A stretch of DNA of 64,000 bases from positions 496,001-560,000 of the forward strand of contig CP085323.1 of the NCBI GenBank assembly GCA_022870745.1, read 5' to 3'. The notes below the pieces were generated by a model. The model was given only the letters and a program-made list of their open reading frames with translations. It was not told the DNA's origin and made no database searches. This DNA is from Silvibacterium acidisoli (GTDB taxonomy: Bacteria; Acidobacteriota; Terriglobia; Terriglobales; Acidobacteriaceae). Shown here piece by piece: positions 36,446 through 45,045 of this stretch; position 1 is the stretch's first letter, and each line of letters begins with the position of its first letter. The translations under genes were made by a program, and so were the position numbers.

Positions 36446-38637
36446 AAGAACTCGGCCCGCAGTACATCACTCTCGACGTCGAGGGGATGTCCTGCGCCGC
36501 GTGCCAGGTTCACGTAGAGCGGGCCCTGAAGGAAACCGCGGGCGTGACCAACGCCACCGTCAACCTGATGAGCCACAAGGCCCGCGTGCTCTACCAGCCA
36601 ACAGTGGCCAGCCTCGAATCGCTCGTCGAAGCGGTGCGCGAGGCCGGATACGACGCCTCCCTGCCGACGCCTGAAGCGGCTGCCGCAACTCCGCAAGAGA
36701 ATCCCGAACGCGACCTGCGCCTGCGTGCCTTTGCGGCCATCGCCGGCGGTGCACTGGTCATGCTGCTTTCCATGCACATGATTCCTGTCGGCAACCTGCC
36801 GGAGATTCAGCAGCGGCTGCTGATGCTCGCCATCACCCTTGCCGGCATGATCTGGGCCGGACGCGCCATCTACCAGCGCGCGTGGCAGGCTACCATTCAC
36901 CGCGCCACCAACATGAATACGCTGGTGGCACTCGGTACCGGCGCAGCGTTCGTTTACTCGGTCGCGGCCACGTTCCTTCCCGGTTTCTTTACCCAGCATG
37001 GCCTCTCGCCGGACGTTTACTACGACTCCGTCCTGCTGATTCTAGGCTTTCTCCTGATGGGCAACTGGCTCGATGCCCGCGCCAAGCGCCGCACCCTCGA
37101 TGCCCTGCACGAATTTGCGAAGCTCCAGCCGCAGACGGCACGAGTTCTGCGCGACGGGCTAGAGGCGGAAGTTCCCACGGCTACGCTGCTTCCCGGCGAA
37201 ACCATTGTCGTGCGCCCCGGTGAGCGCATCCCGGTCGACGGCATCGTGCTTTCCGGCACCACCAGCGTCGATGAGTCCATGATCACTGGCGAATCTGTTC
37301 CGGTTCCCCGCTCGGTCAACGACCGCATCATTGGCGGGTCTTTGAATTACGAAGGCGCGATCGAGTATCAAGCGACCTCCATCGGTCAACAAAGCGTGCT
37401 CGGCCAGATGCTCCGCCTGATGGAAGAGGCGCAGGGCTCGAAGGCGCCGATCCAGCAGCTTGCCGACAGGGTGAGCGCCATCTTCGTCCCCGTCGTGCTG
37501 GCACTCGCCGCCATAACCTTCGCCATCTGGGCCATCGCCGCGCACAACCCCAGCCAGGCCTTCGCCGTTGCGGTCGCCGTGCTGGTCATCGCCTGTCCCT
37601 GTGCCATGGGCCTGGCTGTTCCGGCTGCGCTTACCGTCGCCATCGGCCGCGCCGCCCAGCTCGGCATCCTCTTCAAGGGCGGAGAGAGCGTCGAGCGGCT
37701 CGCCCGCGTCGACAGCATCGTCCTCGACAAGACCGGAACACTCACCGAAGGAAAGCCTGCCATCACCGGCCTGCACGCCGAGAGCGTCAGCGAAGCTGAA
37801 CTGCTCACCCTGGCTGCCGCCGTCGAGCAGCGCTCCGAGCACCCGCTGGCCCATGCCGTTCTCCATGCCGCTCGCGATCTTGAAATTCCCGCCGCGGAAG
37901 AGATTCGCGCCATACCCGGTAAAGGCATCACTGGCCGCGTCGGCAATCAGCAGATCGCGGCCGGCAATGCTGCCCTGATACAGGATCTCGGCATCACTCC
38001 GCCAGCCACCGCGCAGTCAGCTGCAACCCTGCTGCACATCGCCATCGACAAACGCTACGCGGGCTGGCTCGCTGCTGAAGACCAGCTTCGCCCCGGAGCA
38101 GCTGCTGCCATCGCCCGCCTCAAAGCTCTGGGCCTCGAAGTCGCCATGCTCACCGGTGACACTCTCGCCGCCGCGCAATCCGCTGCGCAAGCTGCCGGAA
38201 TCACAAACATACACGCCGGTCTCCTGCCTGAAGAAAAGCTCTCAGTCATCCGCAAAATGCAGGCCGAAGGCCGAAAGGTCGCCATGGCCGGAGACGGGAT
38301 CAATGACGCCGCCGCGCTCGCCCAGGCCGACGCCGGACTGGCCATGGGCACCGGCACCGATCTGGCCCGCGAGGCCGGCGACGCCATCCTGCTGCGCGGC
38401 GAGCCCGAGCAGATGGTCACCGCGATCCTGCTCGCCCGGCACACGTTGCGCGTGATGCGTCAGAATCTGGGCTGGGCCGTTGGCTACAACCTGCTCGGCA
38501 TTCCGCTGGCTGCCGGCGCGTTGTACCCGCTCACCGGCTGGCTGCTGAGCCCGGCGATTGCGGCAGCGGCCATGGCTCTCAGCTCCGTAAGCGTACTTGC
38601 CAACAGCCTGCGCCTCAAGCGCTACACCCCGCGATAA
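36442..38637 (+). CDS. copA: Copper-exporting P1B-type ATPase
   Basis: 731 residues from GTG 36442. One N-terminal HMA domain with GMSCAAC (Cys18, Cys21), then eight membrane helices. Family residues: CPC in [14 protein letters not shown] (helix 6), phosphorylation site [19 protein letters not shown] (HP loop), TGDT and [10 protein letters not shown], and the helix 7/8 motif [18 protein letters not shown] with YN points to Cu(I) export to the periplasm driven by ATP. Forms an operon with the chaperone gene and perhaps the two-component pair. Confidence 0.95.
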   Translation: MKELGPQYITLDVEGMSCAACQVHVERALKETAGVTNATVNLMSHKARVLYQPTVASLESLVEAVREAGYDASLPTPEAAAATPQENPERDLRLRAFAAIAGGALVMLLSMHMIPVGNLPEIQQRLLMLAITLAGMIWAGRAIYQRAWQATIHRATNMNTLVALGTGAAFVYSVAATFLPGFFTQHGLSPDVYYDSVLLILGFLLMGNWLDARAKRRTLDALHEFAKLQPQTARVLRDGLEAEVPTATLLPGETIVVRPGERIPVDGIVLSGTTSVDESMITGESVPVPRSVNDRIIGGSLNYEGAIEYQATSIGQQSVLGQMLRLMEEAQGSKAPIQQLADRVSAIFVPVVLALAAITFAIWAIAAHNPSQAFAVAVAVLVIACPCAMGLAVPAALTVAIGRAAQLGILFKGGESVERLARVDSIVLDKTGTLTEGKPAITGLHAESVSEAELLTLAAAVEQRSEHPLAHAVLHAARDLEIPAAEEIRAIPGKGITGRVGNQQIAAGNAALIQDLGITPPATAQSAATLLHIAIDKRYAGWLAAEDQLRPGAAAAIARLKALGLEVAMLTGDTLAAAQSAAQAAGITNIHAGLLPEEKLSVIRKMQAEGRKVAMAGDGINDAAALAQADAGLAMGTGTDLAREAGDAILLRGEPEQMVTAILLARHTLRVMRQNLGWAVGYNLLGIPLAAGALYPLTGWLLSPAIAAAAMALSSVSVLANSLRLKRYTPR

Positions 38638-38657
38638 ACTAGGAGCGGGAACGATAC

Positions 38658-40979
38658 GTGCGCATTCTTACCCGGTACATACTCAAAGAAGTCCTCTCGC
38701 ACGCCTTCCTTGGCGGCGCGCTGTTTACGTTTGTGCTCTTCATGCCGCAGCTCCCGCAGTTGCTGGAGATGATGGTCCGCAACAGCTCCTCCGCAGGTAC
38801 TGTCGCAGAGATCTTCCTGCTGACCCTGCCCAACATGTTCACGGTCACGATTCCGATGGCCGTTCTGGTCGGAATCCTGCTCGGCCTGAGCCGCCTCGCC
38901 GCCGATAGCGAAATCACCGCCATGCGCGCTTCCGGCATCGGCGTCTGGAGATTCGTCGGCGTAGTCGCCATCGTCTCGGTCAGTGCCTGGGGTTTCAGCC
39001 TCTTCAATACGCTCTATATTTCCCCGGCAGCCTACGCAAAGGCGCTCAATCTACAGTCGGCACTGGTCAACGGACAGGCCTCCTACGAGGTACAGCCGCG
39101 CGTCTTCTACGAAGACTTCAAGAACTACGTTCTCTATGTGCAGAACGTCGTCTCGCGCTCGGGCGCAGCCAGCTGGCAGCACATCTTCCTGGCCGATCTC
39201 TCTGACCCGAATGCGCCCAAGATCACCACCGGCTCCACAGCCACGGTTGTCAGCGAGAAAGACCAGACCGCCATCATGCGCATGCACGATGGCGCGGAGC
39301 ATGAATACGGCGCAAGCGATCCGGACCACTACACAGTCTCAACCTTCGCCACTACGGATTTGCCGCTGGCGCTCTCCTCGCCCGAAGACGTGCACATCGG
39401 CCACAGCGATGCCCCGATTCTGGCAACAGCAACCCATGATCTGGTAGCGAAAACGAAGACGAAAGACGGCCAGCTCTACCTGATCGAGCTGCACAAGCGC
39501 TTCGCCTATCCTGCTGCCTGCCTCGTGCTGATGCTGGTGGGCGTGCCGCTTGGCATTACCTCTAAACGAGGGGGCAAGAGCGCGGGCTTCGTCATCTCGA
39601 TTCTTCTCGTCTTTACGTACTACCTCCTGTCATCTACCGGCACCGCCCTCGCACGCCAGCACAAGCTGCCCGCAGGTTTGGGTGTCTGGATGGCCAACAT
39701 ACTTTTTTCCGGATGCGGCTTCGTCCTGCTACGGCAGATGTCACAGGGTGGCGCGGCGCTGGCGGCTATCACTTCCATCGGCAACCTCTTCAAGACAGCC
39801 AAAAAACAGGAAGAACCCTCCGGCCAGCACCACGAAGAACGCCACCCCCGCGCTCGTCACACGCGTGGACGTTTTCCGCTCATCCTCGACGAGTACGTTC
39901 TCAAGGAATTTCTCTCCACCTTCACGATGGTGCTCGTCACCTTCGTGATGCTGATGCTTTTCTTCACCTTCTTTGAGCTGCTGGGCGACATCATCCGCAA
40001 CCGCACGCCTTTAGTGACGGTCGGCGCCTATCTCGCGAACCTGGCCCCCAGCATGATCTACACCATCACGCCGCTCAGCGTGCTCATCGCCGTGCTGGTC
40101 GTCTTCGGCGTGCTCAACCGCTCGAGCGAGCTGACCGCGATGAAGGCCAGCGGTATCAGCCTCTACCGCATCGTGCTGCCGGTCATGTTCATCGCCATGA
40201 TCCTGTCCGCTTCGCTGTTTACCTTCGATGAGCTTTACCTGCCCCAGGCCAATCGCCGGCAGGAAGCACTGCGCAACGTCATCAAGGGACGCCCGGCGCA
40301 GACCGTTCAACATCCCGGCCAGCGCTGGATCTTCGGCCTCGATGCCCCCGGCAAGCCGCCGCATATCTTCTACTACCAGTACTTCGACGCCGACCGCGAC
40401 ACCTTCGGCAACATCACCATCTACGAGTTCAACCCGGACAATTTTTCGATCTCCAAGCGCATCTTCGCCTCGAGCGTTCACTGGGAACCGGAGTTGAACA
40501 AGTGGGTCTTCGAGCACGGCTGGCAGCGCTCCTTTGACGGTGCTGAGATCAGCGATTACAAACCCTTCGACGTCTCCACCTTCCCGGAGATCCAGGAGCA
40601 GCCGCAGTACTTCAAGAAGGATGAACGTCTCTACTCGGAGATGAGCTTCCACGAGCTCTCGCACTACATCCACGACCTGCGCCAGAGCGGATTCGATACC
40701 ATGCGCCTGCGTGTGCAGCTGAACCGCAAGCTCGCCTATCCGCTGATCACTCTGGTGATGGCGATCCTCGCGGTGCCCTTTGCCCTTACCGCCGGCAAGC
40801 GGGGATCGCTCGCCGGCGTCTCCATCGCCATCGGCGTAGCCATCGCTTACTTCGTGATTTCAGGCATGTTCGAGGCCATGGGCAACGTCAATATGTTGCC
40901 TGCATTCCTGGCCGCATGGTCACCCGATGTCATCTTCGCGCTGGCCGGCGGCTACCTGCTTCTCCGTTCGTCAACATAG
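38658..40979 (+). CDS. lptFG: LptF-LptG fusion: double LPS-export permease
   Basis: 773 residues from GTG 38658 (AGGAGCGGGA upstream). Two complete YjgP/YjgQ permeases lie in tandem: residues ~1-365 (ILTRYILKEVLSHAFLGG, IPMAVLVGILLGLSRLAADSE, LHKRFAYPAACLVLMLVGVPLG) and ~402-773 (LDEYVLKEFLSTF, PLSVLIAVLVVFGVLNRSSE, LNRKLAYPLITLVMAILAVPF), each with a central periplasmic beta-jellyroll. A basic, charged linker (~370-400) joins them. Normally LptF and LptG are separate ~350-residue proteins that, with LptB2, extract LPS from the inner membrane. lptB and lptC are not adjacent. Confidence 0.92.
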   Translation: MRILTRYILKEVLSHAFLGGALFTFVLFMPQLPQLLEMMVRNSSSAGTVAEIFLLTLPNMFTVTIPMAVLVGILLGLSRLAADSEITAMRASGIGVWRFVGVVAIVSVSAWGFSLFNTLYISPAAYAKALNLQSALVNGQASYEVQPRVFYEDFKNYVLYVQNVVSRSGAASWQHIFLADLSDPNAPKITTGSTATVVSEKDQTAIMRMHDGAEHEYGASDPDHYTVSTFATTDLPLALSSPEDVHIGHSDAPILATATHDLVAKTKTKDGQLYLIELHKRFAYPAACLVLMLVGVPLGITSKRGGKSAGFVISILLVFTYYLLSSTGTALARQHKLPAGLGVWMANILFSGCGFVLLRQMSQGGAALAAITSIGNLFKTAKKQEEPSGQHHEERHPRARHTRGRFPLILDEYVLKEFLSTFTMVLVTFVMLMLFFTFFELLGDIIRNRTPLVTVGAYLANLAPSMIYTITPLSVLIAVLVVFGVLNRSSELTAMKASGISLYRIVLPVMFIAMILSASLFTFDELYLPQANRRQEALRNVIKGRPAQTVQHPGQRWIFGLDAPGKPPHIFYYQYFDADRDTFGNITIYEFNPDNFSISKRIFASSVHWEPELNKWVFEHGWQRSFDGAEISDYKPFDVSTFPEIQEQPQYFKKDERLYSEMSFHELSHYIHDLRQSGFDTMRLRVQLNRKLAYPLITLVMAILAVPFALTAGKRGSLAGVSIAIGVAIAYFVISGMFEAMGNVNMLPAFLAAWSPDVIFALAGGYLLLRSST

Positions 40980-41018
40980 ACCGGGCACTCAGCCCGAAAG
41001 GTTAAACTGAAAGGGACG

Positions 41019-42785
41019 ATGTTCGAGAAACTGAAACCGCTCTTCCCTTACATGCGCCGCTACACGCGCACCTACGTCTGGGGAGGAATCGCAGCGATCC
41101 TCAGCTCCGCCGTGTGGGTCTTCTTTCCGCACGTCATCGGACTCGCGGTCGACGATCTCAACCACGGCGTCACCAACCGAAAGATCTTCCTCTACGCAGG
41201 ACTGCTGATCGGCATTTCCCTCGCCAAGGGTGTCTTTCTCTTCCTCACCCGCTGGATCCTCATCGGCATCTCGCGCGATATCGAGTTCGATATGCGCAAC
41301 GATCTCTTCCTGCAGCTCGAAAAACAGCCCGCGGAGTACTACCAGCAGCGCCGCACCGGCGACATCATGGCGCGCATGACGAATGACCTCAATGCCGTGC
41401 GCATGCTGCTCGGTCCGGGCATCATGTATAGCCTCAACACGCTGCTCTTCTCGGTCTTCGCACTCTACTTCCTGTTGCGCATCAGTCCGCTGCTCACGCT
41501 GGCCGCGCTGGTGCCGCTGCCGCTCGCCAGCATCTTCGTCCAGGTGCTAGGCCGCAAGATTCACGAGCGCTTCGAACGCATCCAGGCCATGTTTTCTGAC
41601 ATTTCAGCCTTCGCGCAGGAGAACTTCTCCGCCGCCCGCCTCATCCGCGCCTTTGCGCAGGAGCAGGCCCAGGTCAACGCCTTCGAGACGGCCAACAAGG
41701 AATACATCCGCCGCGGCCTGCTGCTCGTGCAGCTGATGGGCATGCTCTGGCCGACGCTTGAGTTTATCCTCGGCTTGGCCATGGTGATCGTCCTGCTGCT
41801 CGGCGGACGCCTCGTCATCGCGCACAAAATCACCGTCGGAAATTTCACCGCCTTCAGCACCTACCTGGTCATGCTTACCTGGCCGATCATCGCGCTGGGC
41901 TGGGTCGTCAACCTCTTCGAGCGTGGAACTGCTTCGGTCGTGCGCATCCACGAACTGCTGGCCGAAGAGCCGACCATTGATGACCGCGATGCTGCAGCGT
42001 CGCTCATCGGAGACGACATCAGGGGCGAGATCGAGTTCCGCCACCTTACCTTCCACTACGATCATCCCGATGGAACGCCCGCGCCGGCCGTACTACGCGA
42101 TATCTCGCTGACCATTCCAGCCGGATCGAGCCTGGCGCTGGTAGGGCCGACCGGCGCCGGCAAGACAACGCTCGTGAACCTTATCCCACGCGTCTATGAC
42201 GCACCCGCGGGCTCAGTGCTGATCGACGGCCGCCCGGTGCGCGAGTATCCGCTGGACACCCTGCGCGAGAGCATCGGCTTCGTCCCGCAGGAGACCTTTC
42301 TCTTCAGCGAAAGCATCCGCGAAAACATTCTCTTCGGCGCACCCGACGCGAGCCACGAGCAGATGCTCGGAGCGGCGCAGTCGGCTTACATCCGCAACGA
42401 ATTCGAGGCCTTCCCTCACGGCTTTGAAACCGTCGTGGGAGAGCGCGGCCTGACGCTATCAGGCGGTCAGAAGCAGCGCACCGCACTGGCCCGCGCCCTG
42501 GTGCGCGAACCGAAGATCCTCATCCTCGACGATTCCCTCGCCAGCGTAGACACCTACACCGAAGAGCGAATCCTCGAAGAGCTGCGCAACCGCATGCAGG
42601 GCCGCACGACCATCCTCATCTCCCATCGCGTCTCGACCGTGCGCAACGCCGATCGCATCGCCGTGCTGGTCGATGGAAAGATCGCCGAGCTGGGAACGCA
42701 CGATGAGCTTCTGGAAAAGGCCGGTTATTACGCCAGCCTCCATGAGAAACAGCAGCTCGAGGAAGAACTGGCCGGAGCAAGGTAA
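41019..42785 (+). CDS. ABC exporter, fused permease-ATPase (MsbA-like)
   Basis: 588 residues. N-terminal six-helix transmembrane domain (~1-320), then an ATPase with Walker A GPTGAGKTT, Q-loop FVPQETFLFSE, signature LSGGQKQR, Walker B ILILDDSLASVD and H-switch ISHRVST. It acts as a dimer to flip lipids or drugs out of the cytoplasmic leaflet. Directly downstream of the LptF-LptG fusion (39-base gap), so a lipid A-core flippase role is plausible; the SaV/BmrA-like multidrug exporters are the alternative. Confidence 0.92.
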   Translation: MFEKLKPLFPYMRRYTRTYVWGGIAAILSSAVWVFFPHVIGLAVDDLNHGVTNRKIFLYAGLLIGISLAKGVFLFLTRWILIGISRDIEFDMRNDLFLQLEKQPAEYYQQRRTGDIMARMTNDLNAVRMLLGPGIMYSLNTLLFSVFALYFLLRISPLLTLAALVPLPLASIFVQVLGRKIHERFERIQAMFSDISAFAQENFSAARLIRAFAQEQAQVNAFETANKEYIRRGLLLVQLMGMLWPTLEFILGLAMVIVLLLGGRLVIAHKITVGNFTAFSTYLVMLTWPIIALGWVVNLFERGTASVVRIHELLAEEPTIDDRDAAASLIGDDIRGEIEFRHLTFHYDHPDGTPAPAVLRDISLTIPAGSSLALVGPTGAGKTTLVNLIPRVYDAPAGSVLIDGRPVREYPLDTLRESIGFVPQETFLFSESIRENILFGAPDASHEQMLGAAQSAYIRNEFEAFPHGFETVVGERGLTLSGGQKQRTALARALVREPKILILDDSLASVDTYTEERILEELRNRMQGRTTILISHRVSTVRNADRIAVLVDGKIAELGTHDELLEKAGYYASLHEKQQLEEELAGAR

Positions 42786-42833
42786 GCAGGGCTCAGAGCA
42801 CAGGTCTCAGTAATTACAACCACAAGAAGCATT

Positions 42834-42985
42834 GTCATTCCGAGAAGCAAAGCGACGAGGAACCTGCTTTTCTTCCCGAATCACGACCGCGGGTGCCCCA
42901 TCCCTGACAGCTTTATCGTCATGGGTGGGCGTCCCCCTCAAGCCGTCCGGATCGGGTGCCCCACGTCTCGACTCGGAGACGTGGG
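42834..42985. repeat. Mosaic of three interspersed repeat motifs
   Basis: The 207-base gap between the ABC exporter and fliS holds, in order, a GTCATTCCGAG-type motif (42834-42873), a GGGTGCCCCATCCC hairpin (42891-42931, imperfect stem) and a GGGTGCCCCACGTCTC hairpin (42954-42985) with a ten-base perfect stem and a TTTT tail. The last is nearly identical to the copy at 19344-19375. Such motifs recur between genes in acidobacterial chromosomes. The last hairpin may end transcription of the exporter. Confidence 0.75.
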
Positions 42986-42992
42986 ATTTTCG

Positions 42993-43454
42993 TTAGGCCG
43001 TCCAGCTCGAGGACACCGGTTCCTGCATAACCGGGACCGTCATCGAGGGACGCAGCGACATCGACTGCTTTGCCTGCTCCTCGACCAGGAGCCGAAGCAC
43101 CGCGGGGTCCTTCGAAGCGATGCTCCATGCCTCCCGCACATCGCGGATGCAGGCGATCGCCTCCTTCAGACGCGCCGCGGAGGAGAGACGCGAGCCTTCA
43201 ATGCATAGCGCGAAAATAGCCGCGTAGAACTCCGAAAGCGCCTTGGCTGACGAACCTCCGATGTCCATCCTCAGCCGCGACTGGAGATGCATCAGAATAT
43301 CCAGGGTGCGCTTCAGAGCAACCCTGCGCTCGTGAACATCGTTGGCCTCGATCGCATCGATGGCACGGTAGAGAAAACGAACCATGCCATCGTAAAGGGC
43401 GACGATCAGCTCTACCGGGTTCATTCCGGCGATTGCCTGCTGCTGGTAATTCAT
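42993..43454 (-). CDS. fliS: Flagellar export chaperone FliS
   Basis: 153 residues. The FliS four-helix bundle is recognisable from NYQQQAIAGMNPVELIVALYDGMVRFLYRAIDAI and the central KRTLDILMHLQSRLRMDIGG. FliS binds the disordered C-terminus of flagellin in the cytoplasm and keeps it export-ready. It sits eleven bases after fliD, the usual fliD-fliS order. The C-terminal ~20 residues are Ser/Pro/Val rich and longer than in standard FliS. Confidence 0.93.
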   Translation of the reverse strand: MNYQQQAIAGMNPVELIVALYDGMVRFLYRAIDAIEANDVHERRVALKRTLDILMHLQSRLRMDIGGSSAKALSEFYAAIFALCIEGSRLSSAARLKEAIACIRDVREAWSIASKDPAVLRLLVEEQAKQSMSLRPSMTVPVMQEPVSSSWTA

Positions 43455-43465
43455 GGACCCTCGGT

Positions 43466-44878
43466 TTATCCCTGTGAGTTTTCGTTGTAGCCGGTGATGG
43501 CACTGTAAAGCTCGTCGACGGATTGGAGCTCCTGAGGGATCGCTTCCAAGGTCTGATTCGCTTCATTCAGCTCCGTTGTCAACTGCGCCTGCTCCGTGCT
43601 GATCTGGGTGTTTTCGTTACTGATATTGGTATTGAGCTGCGACTCCACGCTGGAGTTCTGCTGGAGAGCCAGATAAATTTCTCCGCTGGGAGCAGTGTCG
43701 CCAAGGTCGTTCAACGCCGCGGTCAGGTTGTCTCCAAAGGATGTAAAACCACTGCCCGGCTGAAAGAGATTCACCACATCCTGGTAGTTATCATTGAGCG
43801 CGCTGCTCAGCGTATCCGTATCAAGGCTGAGCGTGCCGTCGATGGTCGCTGAAATCCCGAGCTGGCTGAGCGAAGTGAAGGTGCCGCTGGACTGGATGAA
43901 GCTGAGAGCCCCCTCAAGCTGCTCCTGGATAGATGCCAGTGTCGGGTTGCCATCGAGAGGCTCAGGATTTCCCGAAGCATCGTTTCCTTCCTGCGCATTC
44001 ACATCGCTCACGACCACGTTGTATGCGCTCACGAAAGCTTCTATCGCAGATCCCACATCGGTATCGTCGTTGGTGATCTCGATCTGCACCGGTGTCGCGG
44101 TGACTGCCCCCGACTCATCGGTACTGGTCGGCGAGGTACTGAGCAGTTGCAGGGTCACGCCACTGATCGCGTTCGTGACAGTGTTCGATCCACTGGTGAT
44201 GGCGAGTCCATCGACGGTAAGCTGAGCATCCTTTCCCGTCTGCGATTCCGTGAAGTTGATCTGGCTGCCGCTGGTGGTATCGGTGATGCTGCTGCCGGCC
44301 AGAGAGATCTCACCAGCCGACCCGCTCGTGCTGCTGACCAGCGTCAGGACGGAACCGGAAGAGGTATTCACCACGCTGGCCGTCACTCCGTAGTCCCCGC
44401 TGTTGATCGCGTTCGCTACACCGGAAAGCGTCTGGCCATTCGCTCCAAGCTGGATGGTCTGCGCAGTGCCTCCATCGATGCTGATCGACAGGCTTCCCGT
44501 CAACAAGTCACCGCTGGCCATCGCATCGCTGTGGTAGGAAGAGGTCGAGGCAAGGCTTTGGACCGTGACCGTGTGACTTCCAGTCGCCGCGCCCGTGGTG
44601 GCGCCGGTAATTTCGACAACAGAATTGTCCGAACTCGAGCCTTCTTTAGCCGTAAAGATCCCGTCCGCGTCGGTCAGGTTCTGGAGAGCGGTCGTTAGCG
44701 TACTGAGATCGCTGCCGATCGAAGTGAGCGCCGTATCCTGCGATTGCAGCGAGGTCAGCTGGTTCTGCCAGGGAGTTTCAATCGCCTGCAGGTTCGCCAC
44801 AATCTGGCTGACGGTGCTGCTCACATCAAAGCCCTGGCCGCTCGTCGGTGATCCGAATGAAATGCCTACCGTACCCAT
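43466..44878 (-). CDS. fliD: Flagellar filament cap protein FliD (HAP2)
   Basis: 470 residues, AAGGA before ATG 44878. N-terminus GQGFDVSSTVSQIVANLQAIETPWQNQL and C-terminal coiled coil (VESQLNTNISNENTQISTEQAQL) match FliD; the middle contains hook-associated beta-domain repeats rich in Ser, Thr and Gly. FliD forms the filament-tip cap under which flagellin subunits fold. Composition of the central region resembles that of the adjacent flagellin. Located between flagellin and fliS, all on the minus strand. Confidence 0.93.
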   Translation of the reverse strand: MGTVGISFGSPTSGQGFDVSSTVSQIVANLQAIETPWQNQLTSLQSQDTALTSIGSDLSTLTTALQNLTDADGIFTAKEGSSSDNSVVEITGATTGAATGSHTVTVQSLASTSSYHSDAMASGDLLTGSLSISIDGGTAQTIQLGANGQTLSGVANAINSGDYGVTASVVNTSSGSVLTLVSSTSGSAGEISLAGSSITDTTSGSQINFTESQTGKDAQLTVDGLAITSGSNTVTNAISGVTLQLLSTSPTSTDESGAVTATPVQIEITNDDTDVGSAIEAFVSAYNVVVSDVNAQEGNDASGNPEPLDGNPTLASIQEQLEGALSFIQSSGTFTSLSQLGISATIDGTLSLDTDTLSSALNDNYQDVVNLFQPGSGFTSFGDNLTAALNDLGDTAPSGEIYLALQQNSSVESQLNTNISNENTQISTEQAQLTTELNEANQTLEAIPQELQSVDELYSAITGYNENSQG

Positions 44879-44990
44879 GTTTTCCTTATCGACCCTTTCG
44901 TGATGCGACTTGAGACGATGTCATCCCTGCAAGCAGGAATCCGTAAAAGGAATGCGCGGATAAGAACGCCCTAAGGAACAACATCGCAAA

Positions 44991-45020
44991 GAAAACGGCG
45001 GGAGGCCGAAGCCTCCCGCC
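44991..45020 (-). terminator. Rho-independent terminator of the flagellin gene
   Basis: Perfect ten-base stem GGCGGGAGGC/GCCTCCCGCC with a TTCG tetraloop on the minus strand, followed by GTTTTC. It isolates the flagellin transcript from fliD. Confidence 0.93.
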
Positions 45021-45045
45021 ACAGGATTACGCTGATGCAACAGAG

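Noticed and set aside
19344-42985. The two GGGTGCCCCACGTCTC copies as a CRISPR-like or att pair
   Set aside because: Only two widely separated hairpins, with no spacers, cas genes or integrase between them.
44879-44910. GTCGATAA before fliD as a sigma-28 -10
   Set aside because: It lies so close to the ATG that transcription would start at the start codon, and the -35 (CAAG) is poor; it overlaps the ribosome site.
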